20,457 bases of DNA, from positions 1-20,457 of the forward strand of contig JADNRY010000964.1 of NCBI GenBank assembly GCA_015501585.1, written 5' to 3'. A program made the translations under genes and the position numbers. The notes beneath the pieces are model-generated. The model saw only the letters and a list, made by a program, of their open reading frames with translations, searched no databases and was not told the DNA's origin. Shown here one piece after another: positions 7,764 to 17,645 of the stretch. The stretch is from Rhodocollybia butyracea. Taxonomy: Eukaryota > Basidiomycota > Agaricomycetes > Agaricales > Omphalotaceae. Position 1 is the stretch's first letter. Each line of letters starts with the position of its first letter.

Positions 7764-9203
7764 ATTTACTTTGAGAGGGTTAGGGAGTTCGGAATAATCA
7801 TGGAACCAGTCTTTGTTGACAAAGATGTGGCGTGTGGCACCAGTGTCATGGTTGATGAAGTCCGTCTGCAGAACCTGAAGATTGAATACTCGCGGATTGA
7901 CCTCAACCTTCTCATTATCCTTCACTTCATCTTCCTCTTTCTGCAGGTTGTTCGAGTTGACGCTCGTCATGAAAGCAAAACCATCTTGCACTGTTTCAAA
8001 GACATTCATGGATTCTTCAGCTTCATCCATAGGTGAATCGGCATCATAATCAACATCAGGGTTGACTTGCGTTTCATCAGGGGCAACGGCGTTGTTTACA
8101 GCAGGAGCTTCCTTGGCTAAGAGAGCTTCAGTAGCGCGTTTATGCCTGATGGTGATTCTAGCTTCAGGTGGAAGATGAAGGTCTCGTTTGCCAACATAAC
8201 CTGCAGGGTATTTTCCGGCTCTTCCTCCTCCAAATGAATAGCATTCATTTCTGGAATGACCGGACGGAGTTTCACAGTATTTGTTATCACAGAGAGGTCT
8301 AGTCGAGCGCGTGTAGGGAGCGGCACGACGGTTGTTGCGCTGATCAGGCCTATTTGGACGTGAGGGGCCTGCAGCACTGGTCTGGGCGAGGTGGAGACTA
8401 GGAACGGCTGAACCACCAGGATAGACTGAGGCTGATTGAACTAGATTCTGGATTTCTTTTACAGACGGTGCTATACCATGGTGAATTTCCTCCGACCTCA
8501 AGCGGGATACAACAACGGATGACGAAAGAGGGACGCCAGTCTCCTGTGCAGTCACTAGCTTTGCTCGCAACTCGGATTGACAGTATCTCCATGCTTCGTC
8601 CTTGGACATGTGAGTAATCAACATCTTCGCGAATTCAAAATCTGACATGAGCGTCGGATCTGCTTGGCACAGTTTACCATACAATTGAAGCATCACTTCA
8701 AGCCAGGCTGCAGGATCAGCACTAGGTTGACAGGAGAAGGTAGAAATTTGCTGATTCAAGTTCATGGCTGTGAGACTGTTATGTGGCTCGAATTCTTTGC
8801 AGAGGGCGTTCCAGGCGTCATGAGAAGATTTGCATTTTTGAATAACCCAAGTCTTCTGGATGGGAACGGCATCGTTGATAAGAGACAGAAGGTGCTTGTC
8901 AGTTTCGAGCCAGTCGTTGTAAATTTGTTTTGCCAAAGCAACTGCTGGTTCATTGCCCTGTAAAGTGATGTCCACAGGATTTCCGGAAGTGTCTAGTCCT
9001 TGAACTCTATGAGTTTGAGAAAGTGGAGGAATTACCGGAGGATTGTAGCCATCTCCTCCAATAAACTGCCAGAGATCGTGAGCTTGGAGTTTTACAGTAG
9101 CTTTGTGCTTGAATTCTGAGAAGTTATTTGAGCGGTCAGGATTCTCCTTAATGGGAGTAAATGTGATTCGTTTCCAGTCGATTCTCGAGTTGTTGGCAGG
9201 CAT
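7749..9203 (-). CDS. copia Gag with start of protease
   Basis: A 484-residue frame from ATG at 9203 (MPANNSRIDWKRITFTPI). An earlier non-ATG extension is open to 9239 but is not needed. It is the structural nucleocapsid/capsid polyprotein of the element. The N-terminal two thirds has the helical copia Gag layout (WLETDKHLLSLI, AWNALCKEFE, AWLEVMLQLYGKL). A zinc-knuckle-like motif of C-x4-C-x5-H-x4-C spacing lies at about residues 305-321 (CDNKYC...GHSRNEC), preceded by a basic, Arg-rich stretch. The aspartic protease active-site motif DTGATRH is at about residue 453. The frame ends soon after, at FRV-stop, because of a 1-base frameshift; protease sequence continues in the next frame from about 7765. 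Confidence 0.85.
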   Translation of the reverse strand: MPANNSRIDWKRITFTPIKENPDRSNNFSEFKHKATVKLQAHDLWQFIGGDGYNPPVIPPLSQTHRVQGLDTSGNPVDITLQGNEPAVALAKQIYNDWLETDKHLLSLINDAVPIQKTWVIQKCKSSHDAWNALCKEFEPHNSLTAMNLNQQISTFSCQPSADPAAWLEVMLQLYGKLCQADPTLMSDFEFAKMLITHMSKDEAWRYCQSELRAKLVTAQETGVPLSSSVVVSRLRSEEIHHGIAPSVKEIQNLVQSASVYPGGSAVPSLHLAQTSAAGPSRPNRPDQRNNRRAAPYTRSTRPLCDNKYCETPSGHSRNECYSFGGGRAGKYPAGYVGKRDLHLPPEARITIRHKRATEALLAKEAPAVNNAVAPDETQVNPDVDYDADSPMDEAEESMNVFETVQDGFAFMTSVNSNNLQKEEDEVKDNEKVEVNPRVFNLQVLQTDFINHDTGATRHIFVNKDWFHDYSELPNPLKVNGFRV

Positions 9204-9270
9204 TGCTGTTATAGACGAATAGGGGTTTAGAGCTTTCAAGGATGAATAAATTGGCAGTGATTAACGACCG

Positions 9271-9282
9271 GGGCCCATAACC
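9271..9282 (-). promoter_or_regulatory. primer-binding site for a half initiator tRNA-Met
   Basis: The 12 bases next to the 5' LTR read GGGCCCATAACC on the plus strand, identical to the anticodon-arm segment of a eukaryotic initiator tRNA-Met ending at nucleotide 39. The element strand is therefore complementary to the 3' end of a 5' half-tRNA. Drosophila copia and yeast Ty5 are known to prime from such fragments. Confidence 0.8.
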
Positions 9283-9509
9283 TATCAGAACTTGAGTGCA
9301 ACTGGTACGAAGAGAACAACGATAGTTAGGGAACTAAAATAATGTACAAGTCCACGGTACATACCTGGTACGAAGAGAACAACGATAGGGTTCGCTTCGG
9401 CCCAGGGCGCTACATAAGTGAGGCAAATATGTCCATACAAGTCCAATAAGTCCAATAAGTCCATATACAGTCATGCTCAGTCAATGCTCTACCGAGTCAG
9501 TCTCTAACA
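9283..9509 (-). repeat. 5' LTR of the copia element (227 bp)
   Basis: Matches 4012-4239 except for two substitutions and one missing G. In element orientation CTGTATATGG (9461-9470) is the best TATA-like promoter candidate, with three TTATTGGACTT-like units just downstream. Transcription would run leftwards into Gag. Confidence 0.95.
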
Positions 9510-9514
9510 AAGGT
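9510..9514. repeat. 5-bp target site duplication (copia), right copy
   Basis: AAGGT, the partner of 4007-4011. Collapsing the two copies restores F-box coding sequence matching the paralogue's empty site near 13995. Confidence 0.9.
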
Positions 9515-9986
9515 TGCCGCTCCGGCTGAGCCACAGTGTCGCAATGTCTGAGTCTGCAACACTAGTGCGTCGACGACCCTCTCGACAAACTTTGAGTTCC
9601 GACCACAGTTCGGGTGTCGCAAGAGCGGCATTTCGCCACACTGCACATACAGAGGTCAGAATCATTCGGGTACAAGTCCCCTGGTGCAGCCTCCCGCGCC
9701 ACCGAAACATATGGTTCAGTGAACAGTAAGTCATGAAGATTCTTGAGACGATCTCCAGCGGCATCCGAAGAATCGGGGCAAGAATGTTTTGTAGAGAGGC
9801 AATCTCCATAATTTTGAGATCTTTTAGGCTCAGTTCGGAATCACCAGCCTCATCTTTGTTCGCCCGGGTTTCCAGAGCAGCGACTTGCTCCTGTGCTTCT
9901 GAAATAAGTGTCTGAATGGTGGTTATCTCTTTGGGTGTAAGCCATATAGGTCCTTTGATCCGAGGTAGAGAAAAATACTGTGCCAT
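9510..9986 (-). pseudogene. F-box family protein, N-terminal part, decayed copy
   Basis: An open frame from ATG at 9986 (MAQYFSLPRIKGPIWLTPKE) to the copia insertion. Residues about 20-50 form a likely coiled coil (EITTIQTLISEAQEQVAALE). The F-box domain follows as EIASLQNILAPILRMPLEIVSR-type sequence, then the family motif TSVCAVWRNAALATPELWSELKV. F-box proteins link Skp1-Cullin ubiquitin ligases to targets; in Agaricomycetes this family is greatly expanded and mostly uncharacterised. The frame reaches SRSGNL and is then cut by the LTR; the next residues are at 4011. Together with the pieces at 3723-4011 and 2663-3507 it makes one pseudogene paralogous to the gene at 13156-14463. Confidence 0.8.
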
Positions 9987-10418
9987 GAAGAGCTTTATTC
10001 ACGAGTTTCTTCGTGAACTATAAGACGGCTAGCCAGGCTATATTTTGTTACTGTTTGTATAAAGCAGAAATGATTTTTGAGTCACGTGTAGTGCTTGCCT
10101 CTCCTCTTGAATCTTGATCATGATGTTGAGTATCCTGTGGTATCGGAATGGGGATGTTCACTCATTGGATAGCAGGGGATAAGTCGCTCTACATCTGATG
10201 TATGCCGGGCTGTACCGTGTTTCAATGCTCCGGTAAACAAGAAACTTCATCTCTGCCCGCACGCGTTATACAATCTTTCATTCCTTCCTTCGTGAGTTTC
10301 TCAGGTGTTCCAGAACTTCATACTCCTTTTAATGTTAATCACAACAGCTACAATGACACGCTAGGTCAAAACGAGGCACAAAAAATTACGCCGAGCTCCC
10401 TCTACTTGTTCTAAAGAA
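9987..10418. other. divergent intergenic region
   Basis: This is the space between the start of the left F-box copy (minus) and the start of the right MBOAT copy (plus), so it should contain both ancestral promoters. A small hairpin (TTCACGA...TCGTGAA, 9998-10017) lies just upstream of the F-box start and a TCACGTG motif is near 10081. No gene or mobile element was recognised. Confidence 0.4.
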
Positions 10419-11563
10419 ATGGCTCACAAGATCGCCGCTGGAAACCTGCATGCAGCCTTGCTTCTGTTGTACTTTTGCCTCCCCAACGTCACCTTCACGT
10501 TGATCCTCGCGCTCCGTCTTCCACAATGGACAAAATTCAGTTTCCTCGCGTGTTATCTCTACGCAGGAACTTGCGTGTCTGAATTCCGCAGTGGACATGT
10601 TTGGATCGATTATTCTATGGGAGCAACATTGGGATTGTTTTGTTTCAACTGTTTGCATCTGACCATAGTAGACCCGCTGCAACGGTATCGTCATAAAAGC
10701 GATGATCCTGTGATTGGGCCAAATAAGCTTTCGTGGACTGGTAGAGTTTATTGCGTGTGGTGTACCAGTACATCTGTGCGTGGTATAGGATGGAACTACA
10801 TCTCCACTCCTGCTCATACCATCCGATCTAAATTCGCGCCAAACACACTCGCAAAACTCTTGTACTGCGTCTTCCTCGTTGATTTCCTCCAAACAACCCT
10901 GGAAATTGCTCCCTTCCTTCAAAATACCGCAGCAGACTTTTCCATACGGTCGCTCACATTCTATCCTCAGAGGGTATTGTGTGTGATTTCTTGGTTCTAT
11001 ACGCCGGGATAAACTTTGAATATTACGCGTTCGCTCTTCTTTGTGTGGCTACGAGATTAAATCTGCCCATGGATTGGCCTGCTCCGTTTGGACATTGGGC
11101 AGATGCGTACAGCATCAAGAACTTTTGGTCGTACGTATCCCTCACATTTGACGTGAATCTCTGGATGTTTATTTTCTTTCGTATTAGGAGAACATGGCAC
11201 TCATTTGTCCGAAGGGTGAGTAGTTACTTCTTGGAAATGACTGGCTGGATTATTGAAACCCTCCTCCAGCTTTGCGTGTCACCAGGACACAAACTCACTC
11301 AAATACTTGGTGTACCTTCTAAAACCCTACCGGCAGCGTACATACAACTCTATGCCACCTTCATCATTTCCGCTACCATGCATCCTCTCGGAGACTACAT
11401 GGTCGGACGGGCAATACCTTGGCGCGTCTATCCCATTTTTTCTCGTACAACCCGTCGGAATCACAATCGAGGAAGGGTTCAGTGTTCAAGTACTTGGTGC
11501 GCCGATACACCCGTTCAGGTACTAATAGTGTAACTTCCAAGTTTGAGCCCTTGTCTACTGCTC
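10419..11563 (+). pseudogene. MBOAT / wax-synthase-like O-acyltransferase, second copy, truncated
   Basis: The start is ATG at 10419 (MAHKIAAGNLHAALLLLYF), a membrane-rich N-terminus typical of the family; DPLQRYRHKSDD, TSVRGIGWNY and later GHWADAYSIKNFW are family blocks. Exon 1 is 10419-11130, intron 11131-11187 (GTACGT...TTAG), a 28-nt exon 11188-11215 (TWHSFVRR), intron 11216-11269 (GTGAGT...CCAG), then exon 3. Two frame breaks are visible: one between CVISWF and AGINFEYY (near 11000-11010; the first copy has more bases here), and an extra G near 11408 after GDYMVGR. At 11563 similarity to the first copy stops abruptly, so the last membrane segments are missing. In 114 exon-3 bases compared by eye, the copies differ at only six positions. 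Confidence 0.8.
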
Positions 11564-12840
11564 GGAGATTGCCTCTGAAATTTCTCGTCTGTCTGATGCT
11601 CTGCAAATCGGAACCACAGATTCGTATTATTTCGGTCGGGTGGAATTTCAGAGAACTGGAACCAGTCAACTCTGTCGTCGTCAAAGCCGAACCAGGTTCG
11701 TTATATCGTCGACGACGAGTTCCTAGTGCCAAAGGATCTGTGTGGAAATTACACATAGTTGTTGATGGTGAGTACTGTGCTGGACCTACAAGTCGGCGCA
11801 TTAATTTGGCTCAGTGATTAGGACATTTGGGACACAAGACAGTGGACCACACCTTGGACCATGCAAGCCCAATTCAGAATCGTTAATGTTGGAAACTGTC
11901 AGAGCCTACGATGATTCTCTTGCGGATAATGTTCTTTCTGTGTTGCCATGACGACTGGCTCCTCTCCAACGAAGAACTACAAAACACCATCAACAATAAC
12001 ACTACGGGAGGACACTGTAATTGTTATCAGACAAGTCCTGGCAATGGATTGCAAGCTTGAGAGATAGCTATGTCAGTATACATCGGGAAAAGACGGATGG
12101 GATCCAATCTCATTGAGGACGTGTCATAAACGAGAGAGAGCGTATGTTTTGTGAATATCCAGGAGAACCGGACGTTCGAGTCCATGGTCGTGTTTTTAGA
12201 GCTCTCTCTGTTACCAGAGGTAAGCCTCTTCGATTAGGCTTGTTTCTTGAGTACCGGTTAATCAGCCGTGTCATAGCTTATATTGGAGATCACGTTTACA
12301 AACTTCCGAGGTGTATAGATCGTGTCTTTGATTCTCTGTGGTCTAAGGATGTCGATGATGAGCTCCATACAATATTCCATCTACCGAAATCATACTTCGC
12401 CATACAGCTCCAACGTACCGGTATATTGATCTTACTCAAGTCTGTGAGATTCGATCCGCAGGCTCGTTCTTTAACAGATCATTCGATCATGCTGAAAAGC
12501 GGACAATGTGCCTCTTGATTAGGTCGTCACCGTGTAACGAGTCTGCCTAAGGGAGACTACCTCTGGATGTGTACCGACGAGTACCTGTGACAATGAGACT
12601 GAGTCGTTTGACATACGTCATCTTCATGCGGAATGACGCCTGTCGATCAGGGATACAACTGCATCTCTGGTTACAATAGGGATACCCTTGTGCGTTTCTT
12701 TAACATTTAATAAAGACTAATATTGTGATTCACAAACAATCAATAGCATTGTTAGGTACGGGTTACAAGGGTTACAAGCTTGTTTTGAGCTTGGTTAAGT
12801 ACAAAAGCGCCTTTGCCTGCGGCTCCATCTCGATTTTTTG
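11564..12840. other. unrecognised block replacing the MBOAT 3' end
   Basis: The sequence begins exactly where the second MBOAT copy stops matching the first and ends near the F-box 3' flank. I find no LTR, inverted terminus, target duplication or known domain, and the missing MBOAT 3' end does not reappear on its far side. The longest open frame is 124 codons from ATG at 12144 (MFCEYPGEPDVRVHGR...), not recognisable and without hydrophobic segments; several shorter frames overlap. An AATAAA hexamer sits near 12709. It may be an old insertion plus deletion, or a different neighbour brought in by recombination. Confidence 0.35.
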
Positions 12841-12872
12841 TATATTTCACCTGACATTTTGGCCAGCCACTA

Positions 12873-13194
12873 CTACTCAAACTCGAATTGGATGCCATGA
12901 AGGGCCGATTCATGCGCCAACTTCGTCAAGCGATCAACGTCAACCTGTCTATCAGAAGCCAAAAATTTCGCCTTTCGCAACCTCGAAGTGCCATCTTCAA
13001 CATCGGGCAGAGATGGATTCGCACCAGCATTGTCTTTGTCGATCGGCCGCCAATATGATTGGATTAAATTGCAAACCTCTCCCACCTCGACTTCAGGTAC
13101 ATCCAAGTTGAGTTCTTCAAGATTGGGAAGATGAAGGGGGCCTGGATGAGTTGGGTTATAGACGAGCGCAACTAACAAGGGTCTGATGTCCAAA
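12873..13194 (-). pseudogene. frameshifted C-terminal tail of the second F-box copy
   Basis: In the frame beside the main one, LDIRPLLVALVYNPTHPGPLHLPNLEELNLDV and CNLIQSYWRPIDKDN are plainly the continuation of the F-box protein and align with 2663-3000 of the first copy. The frame has no ATG of its own at the join and ends at a stop at 12873. The complete ancestral protein would be about 540 residues. Confidence 0.75.
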
Positions 13195-14463
13195 CGCGTG
13201 CTTGTTTTGGTCGACTCGCAAGGTGTGGATCGAGGGGAACACGGCGACTAGTGGGATTATATCTTTTCCTGAAATGGCATCGCCATAAAAGGATGAGAGA
13301 TGTAAGGATGATAACGACACTGCAGAACGCGCATGAAATCTTTTGAGTTCTTTAACAAGTTCCATGTGATTAAGACTTTCATGTACAAGATGTAGATCTT
13401 TTAGAAGAGGCGCGTACAGGCAGCGAAAGAAAGCGGCATCGTAGCCAGTGTCCACGTCCCACCCAGTGGATAAAGTGAGGGATTGCAAGAATGGGAGGAT
13501 TATGGGTTGACGTGTATCAGATAGTTCGAATCGTTGTGCGGGGAAGTCGATTGTGCAGTGGACTAGCTGGTTCATGCTACGTACTGTGTCGAAGTAAACG
13601 CTAGGGAATTGGCTCCTGTAGCAGTAAGTCGCACTAACCATTAGCGACGTTACTGTATCTTGTGGTAACTTTATGTTTTCGAGTACAGATGAAAAGCCAT
13701 CCTCGTCGAACTTGACATACTTCAATTGGTGTGAATCTGAAAAAATCTCAATACCACTGGGATATTGACTTTCCAACTCTTCGGAGAAGTAAAAAGGGTC
13801 CCGATGGCGGAAATCGAGTATAAGCTTCTCCAGAGAAGGAAATGAGGATTTTGGAAGATGCAGGAATGGTTCGAAGTGTTTCATGGGTAGACAAACTTCG
13901 AGGGAATGGATTCTGTGAGAGAAAGCTAGAAAGGCCTCGGAAATATTTCCCATGTAACCCATGCGTAAGGATATGTTCAAATGCAAGGGAAGATCGCCAC
14001 TCCGGCTGAGCCACTGTGTCACAATGTCTGAGTCCGCAGGATTAGTGCGTCGATAACCCTCCCGATAAACTTTGAGCTCCGACCACAGCTCGGGTGTCGC
14101 AACAGCGGCATTTCTCCACGCTGCACATACGGAGGTAAGAATAATTCGGGTACGAGTCGCCTGGTGCAGTCCGCCGTAATTCCTGTGGTACATTGAACAA
14201 TAGATCATGAAAATTTCTGAGACGATCTCTGGCGGCAAGCGACGAATCGGAGAAAGGATGTTCTGTAGAGATGCAATCTCAGCATTTTTGCGGTCTTTCA
14301 GACTCGTCGAATCGAGGTTAACAGCCCCATCTTTGTTCATTGGATTTTCGAGTGTGTTGAGTTGCTCCTGTGCCTCGGAGATACGTGCTTTAATGGTGGC
14401 TATCTCATTAAGTGTAAGCGATATAGGCCCTTCGAGCCGAGGCAGAGAAAGATATTGTGCCAT
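13156..14463 (-). CDS. F-box family protein, second copy (435 codons)
   Basis: The start is ATG at 14463 (MAQYLSLPRLEGPISLTLNE), the same as in the left copy. Residues about 20-45 are a likely coiled coil; the F-box-like domain is at about 64-110 (EIASLQNILSPIRRLPPEIV) with TSVCAAWRNAAVATPELWSEL following, as usual in Agaricomycetes; the rest is a leucine-rich, repeat-like substrate-binding region. No intron is evident. The frame stays open through the site that carries the copia element in the other copy. Near 13195 one base more than in the left copy (GCGTTTGGAC against GATTTGGAC context) shifts the frame, and it ends 12 residues later, while the homologous tail continues in another frame to 12873. 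It may be expressed as a shortened protein or be a recent pseudogene. The likely role is substrate recognition in an SCF ubiquitin ligase; the target is unknown. Confidence 0.8.
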   Translation of the reverse strand: MAQYLSLPRLEGPISLTLNEIATIKARISEAQEQLNTLENPMNKDGAVNLDSTSLKDRKNAEIASLQNILSPIRRLPPEIVSEIFMIYCSMYHRNYGGLHQATRTRIILTSVCAAWRNAAVATPELWSELKVYREGYRRTNPADSDIVTQWLSRSGDLPLHLNISLRMGYMGNISEAFLAFSHRIHSLEVCLPMKHFEPFLHLPKSSFPSLEKLILDFRHRDPFYFSEELESQYPSGIEIFSDSHQLKYVKFDEDGFSSVLENIKLPQDTVTSLMVSATYCYRSQFPSVYFDTVRSMNQLVHCTIDFPAQRFELSDTRQPIILPFLQSLTLSTGWDVDTGYDAAFFRCLYAPLLKDLHLVHESLNHMELVKELKRFHARSAVSLSSLHLSSFYGDAISGKDIIPLVAVFPSIHTLRVDQNKHAFGHQTLVSCARL

Positions 14464-15216
14464 GGAGAGCCAACTTTCAGTTAGACTGTGAGGCGTGGAA
14501 GTTATATTGGTTGAATCTTAAGAGAGCTGTCAGAAAGGATGTCAACTTGAATTGTAGACGGTAGAACATACCAAAAAGACCCCTGTCAAGTTTAATGGCA
14601 AGTGACTGGCTATTTCTACACAAAGTATGCAATGAAAGCTTAAGCCTCTCTCGGTGAATCCTGGCTCGTCCAGCCGTTGGTTTTTTTTGCGAGGAGAGAG
14701 AGAGGGGGCCTGTCTTGCAGGCTGCAGCGAAGAAAAGTCGTTCTTTAATAAAGCCTAGTCCCAAATTCCCACAGCCGTGAGTCACTTTACAGATCTGAGA
14801 TACAATATACCCACGAAGGTGAATCATCGGCTGTTGTGATACTGGTCAGAACAGCTGTAGGGCCTGCATACTGATCGTTGACACAGTAGTCGCAGGTCTC
14901 AAAGCCAGATGTTCAGCATCATGATAGGCCAGTGGCTACTAGTCTCCTATACGTACTTGTTCATGTTAGTATACTTATCAGGGTTGTAGGTATTCTACAC
15001 CATTAATTTACAGAGTTGTTACAGAGAAACTTTCACCTTGCTGAAAACTCTGAAATCGCAAGAAATATCACACCGGTCAGTTCTCGTATGGTTGTTTACA
15101 GCAACTGAGATAAGATGATACGGACTGCTAAAGATACGTCCATTCATGTGAGGACGACTCAAAGATTCAAAGCCTGATGCTACCCAGTTCAGAAAGAGCA
15201 CCGTTCGAGTCACATA
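14464..15216. other. intergenic, nothing recognised
   Basis: This is upstream of the second F-box gene and downstream of the phosphoesterase gene. It contains a T8 run followed by GA-rich sequence (about 14680-14715). The open frames here are short and unlike known proteins; no RNA gene or mobile element was found. Confidence 0.4.
14501..14510 (-). promoter_or_regulatory. CCAATATAAC, possible core promoter of the F-box gene
   Basis: On the minus strand CCAATATAAC lies 38-47 bases upstream of the F-box ATG, combining a CCAAT-like and a TATAA-like sequence. Position and composition suit a core promoter, but nothing else confirms it. Confidence 0.25.
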
Positions 15217-15740
15217 CTAGACTGGCCCTAACAGAAGGCTAGCATAGCTAGCATATACTGTCATAGTCATGATTGAGCCATATGCCATCGAAGAAGCTCT
15301 ATACAGGATCGAAGTCAAAAAAGAGACCGAAAAGATGTTGAAGGACTCCGCGTTCCTGCTCAAAGTTGGAGCTCCGTTGTTTCCCAAGCTTATAAACAAT
15401 CCACTACCACTTTCCATGATGTTGTAAACCCCTCCACCCTCGTAAGTGATATTGAAAACCGCACTTGAATTGACTGATCCAAAAAGCAATTTGTCGCTAA
15501 GGAACGGAGTAGTAGCATTGGCTATAGCAGTAGCATCTGTGATAGATGCAGCAGAGGCTATCCTGAAGCTATTCTGAGATATCACTTGGGGATCCGTCGC
15601 ATGGATTATAAAGCGCTGTGAGGGCGTGGTGATCTTGTCCGATGTACTGGCTGAAGTACTAAGAGCAGTTCTTTTGGAAGCAAGCGCCAGATTTTTGTTG
15701 CTAGATTCGATTACAAGGTAACGACCCTCAGTTAGTAAGC

Positions 15741-15795
15741 CTGTGTGGTAGACACATAATCAAATTAGACACGGTAAAAGAGGTTGTGTACTTTC
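15741..15795 (-). other. intron with defective donor (GAAAGT)
   Basis: A 55-bp intron position between VRG and LLTEGRYLV. The acceptor CACAG is normal but the donor reads GAAAGT, one base from the consensus GTAAGT. The next GT, four bases further into the intron, gives the wrong phase and an immediate stop. It looks like a point mutation in a formerly good splice site. Confidence 0.55.
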
Positions 15796-17645
15796 CTCGC
15801 ACGGTCTTGAACCCAGTCTCCGTGAAAAGCGAATTTGCCTCAGTTTGTTGTCCGTAAGGAATGGGAGCGTCCACGAAGCCTGCAAATGCTTGTTCGCAAA
15901 ATACATCCTAAACCAAGTATCAGCTTTATTGCAGTGTTCGGAAGAACAAAGAGCAAACCCCGTCTAGAAGGGAAGTGAGAGGGTCAGTGTGGGGCGGAGG
16001 AGTATCGGGAAGTGCTGCGGCGGTATAGTCCGGCTAGATCATAAGGGTCATTCAGAAAAAATGAAGCAAGATATGAAAGGATGATTACATGTTCAAAGTC
16101 AAACAAGTTTACAAGATTTGACATGTGTTCTCTCCTCCAGTCGTTAATATTCGTGTTCTTGAAAGGCGTACCCTAGTCATGGAATATGAGTTGTGGTCAT
16201 CACCGCGAAAGGATGTGCATACCCTCGCAGCAGCCCATTTCTCCAAGAACAGAGTCTGAGAGATGTGGTCGGAGGGCTCAGTGAATACAATGCCTCCTCG
16301 AGTCCACGGCGACACAACCGTGAACGGTAAACGAAACCCTGGCCCTGACGGGGCAAGTTCTCCTGTGAACGGATTCTGAAGGATATATGGTGATCAACAA
16401 TGAGGCTAAGATCATCCGAAAGAAGCTCACGGTGATCCATTCACCAGGCGTACCCTTCGGCCTAGTGACTCAATCAGTGCTGCGATAAGAAACAATAACC
16501 TGGACATACGAGGTGAAAGGGATGACGCTGTTGACAAACCATATCAGTCTCAAAACAATACCGGTTGGGATGAGTACGTACTGGTCACCCCATCCTCCTG
16601 TCTCGTCAAAGCTAATAATTAGAATGGTCTTGTTGTACTTTGGAGAGTTGACGATCGCATCTACAACTTCCTTCTGGAGCCAAGCACCATCAATGGGACG
16701 GAAAGGCGGGTGCTCGGAAAGCTCTGCCGGGCCTATCGAACACATGTAATTGTGAGGTCGCGATGATGATTATGTTCACGAAGGATTTACCAATATAGAA
16801 TGAAACGGCTGGAAGGGTTCCCCTTGAACACATGATTAACGCGAAGGTCGTAGGACTAAGATCCAATTCTTACTCGGCAGCTTGCTTCTTGAGTAAGTCC
16901 AAACCTCCTTGCCAGTTCCCTCCTCCATTCATGCCCAGTCCTAAAAGAGCTATAGATAAAAGAGCGCAATGGGAACCGAGAACGGACCTTGTTGGGCAAG
17001 CTCAGAAGTGGCATTGTCATCAGCCAAATTTCGCCAAAAATCGAAGTAGGGTAAAGGATTGTCGTCAAAACTAAAGAAAGTTGTCTGTCCATATTATGCA
17101 CCTGGAGTAAGGGTAGAATCATACTTGTCGACCGCTTGGAACTCTTTCCATGTAATTCCAGCATCTTGTAGGAACTCAGGAAGCTGTTCGAACATTTTGA
17201 GATCACATAGTAGCACAGCAAGCTTTTTACTGGCTCACGGTCTGCCAATTATACGGGAAACTGTAGCGGAATTGAGGCAAAGATGGTGCATGAATGCACA
17301 ACACGTACCAGCTATAAACTTGGGGTGACGAGAGTTCTGTACCATTCTCGAGCCTTTGTGTAAGGCTTGAGCATCCTGGCGTTTCGTTATTGTCCAAAAC
17401 AGGCCCTTGCGTTGTATTAACATTTCCGCCAGGAATCGCTATCGAGCCTGATTGCCATATGACACGATTGGGGTTGGTTGACTGGAGCTAATAAGGCACA
17501 CCACAAAAATGTAAGAGACGGGGCTTACTGCAATGACTCCTTGCTGGTACATATCACCCACAGTCCACCCTTCTGCAATAGCAAAGTGAACAGGAAGATC
17601 TGAGCGCCTGAAATGACCCCACGATTGTGGCGTATTAGCCTCAGC

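Larger units (their letters stand above)
4012..9509 (-). mobile_element. Ty1/copia LTR retrotransposon, full length (5.5 kb), minus orientation
   Basis: A complete element: near-identical LTRs at both ends, a primer-binding site next to the 5' LTR, a polypurine tract next to the 3' LTR, a 5-bp target duplication AAGGT, and the copia gene order Gag, protease, integrase, reverse transcriptase, RNase H. The LTRs differ by two substitutions and one 1-bp indel. The reading frame is broken at about 7760, about 7385 and 6348-6172, so this copy should not make a full polyprotein. It lies inside an F-box gene; the homologous position in the second F-box copy (about 13995) is uninterrupted. Confidence 0.95.

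Noticed and set aside
7740..7770. Programmed ribosomal frameshift between Gag and Pol
   Set aside because: The shift falls inside the protease after its active site, and two further breaks occur downstream. No slippery heptamer or stable downstream structure was evident. Random indels explain it better.
4211..9203. Frame breaks in a copia element with 99% similar LTRs, as a sign that it moved while already defective
   Set aside because: Three differences in about 455 LTR bases scale to roughly 30 changes over the 5-kb interior, including several indels. The frame breaks seen fit decay after insertion, so no helper-driven movement needs to be claimed.
11715..11728. 14-base match ACGAGTTCCTAGTG shared with 19333-19346, as evidence that the unknown block belongs to the second retroelement
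   Set aside because: A 14-mer match is expected about once by chance in a window of this size, and similarity does not extend on either side.
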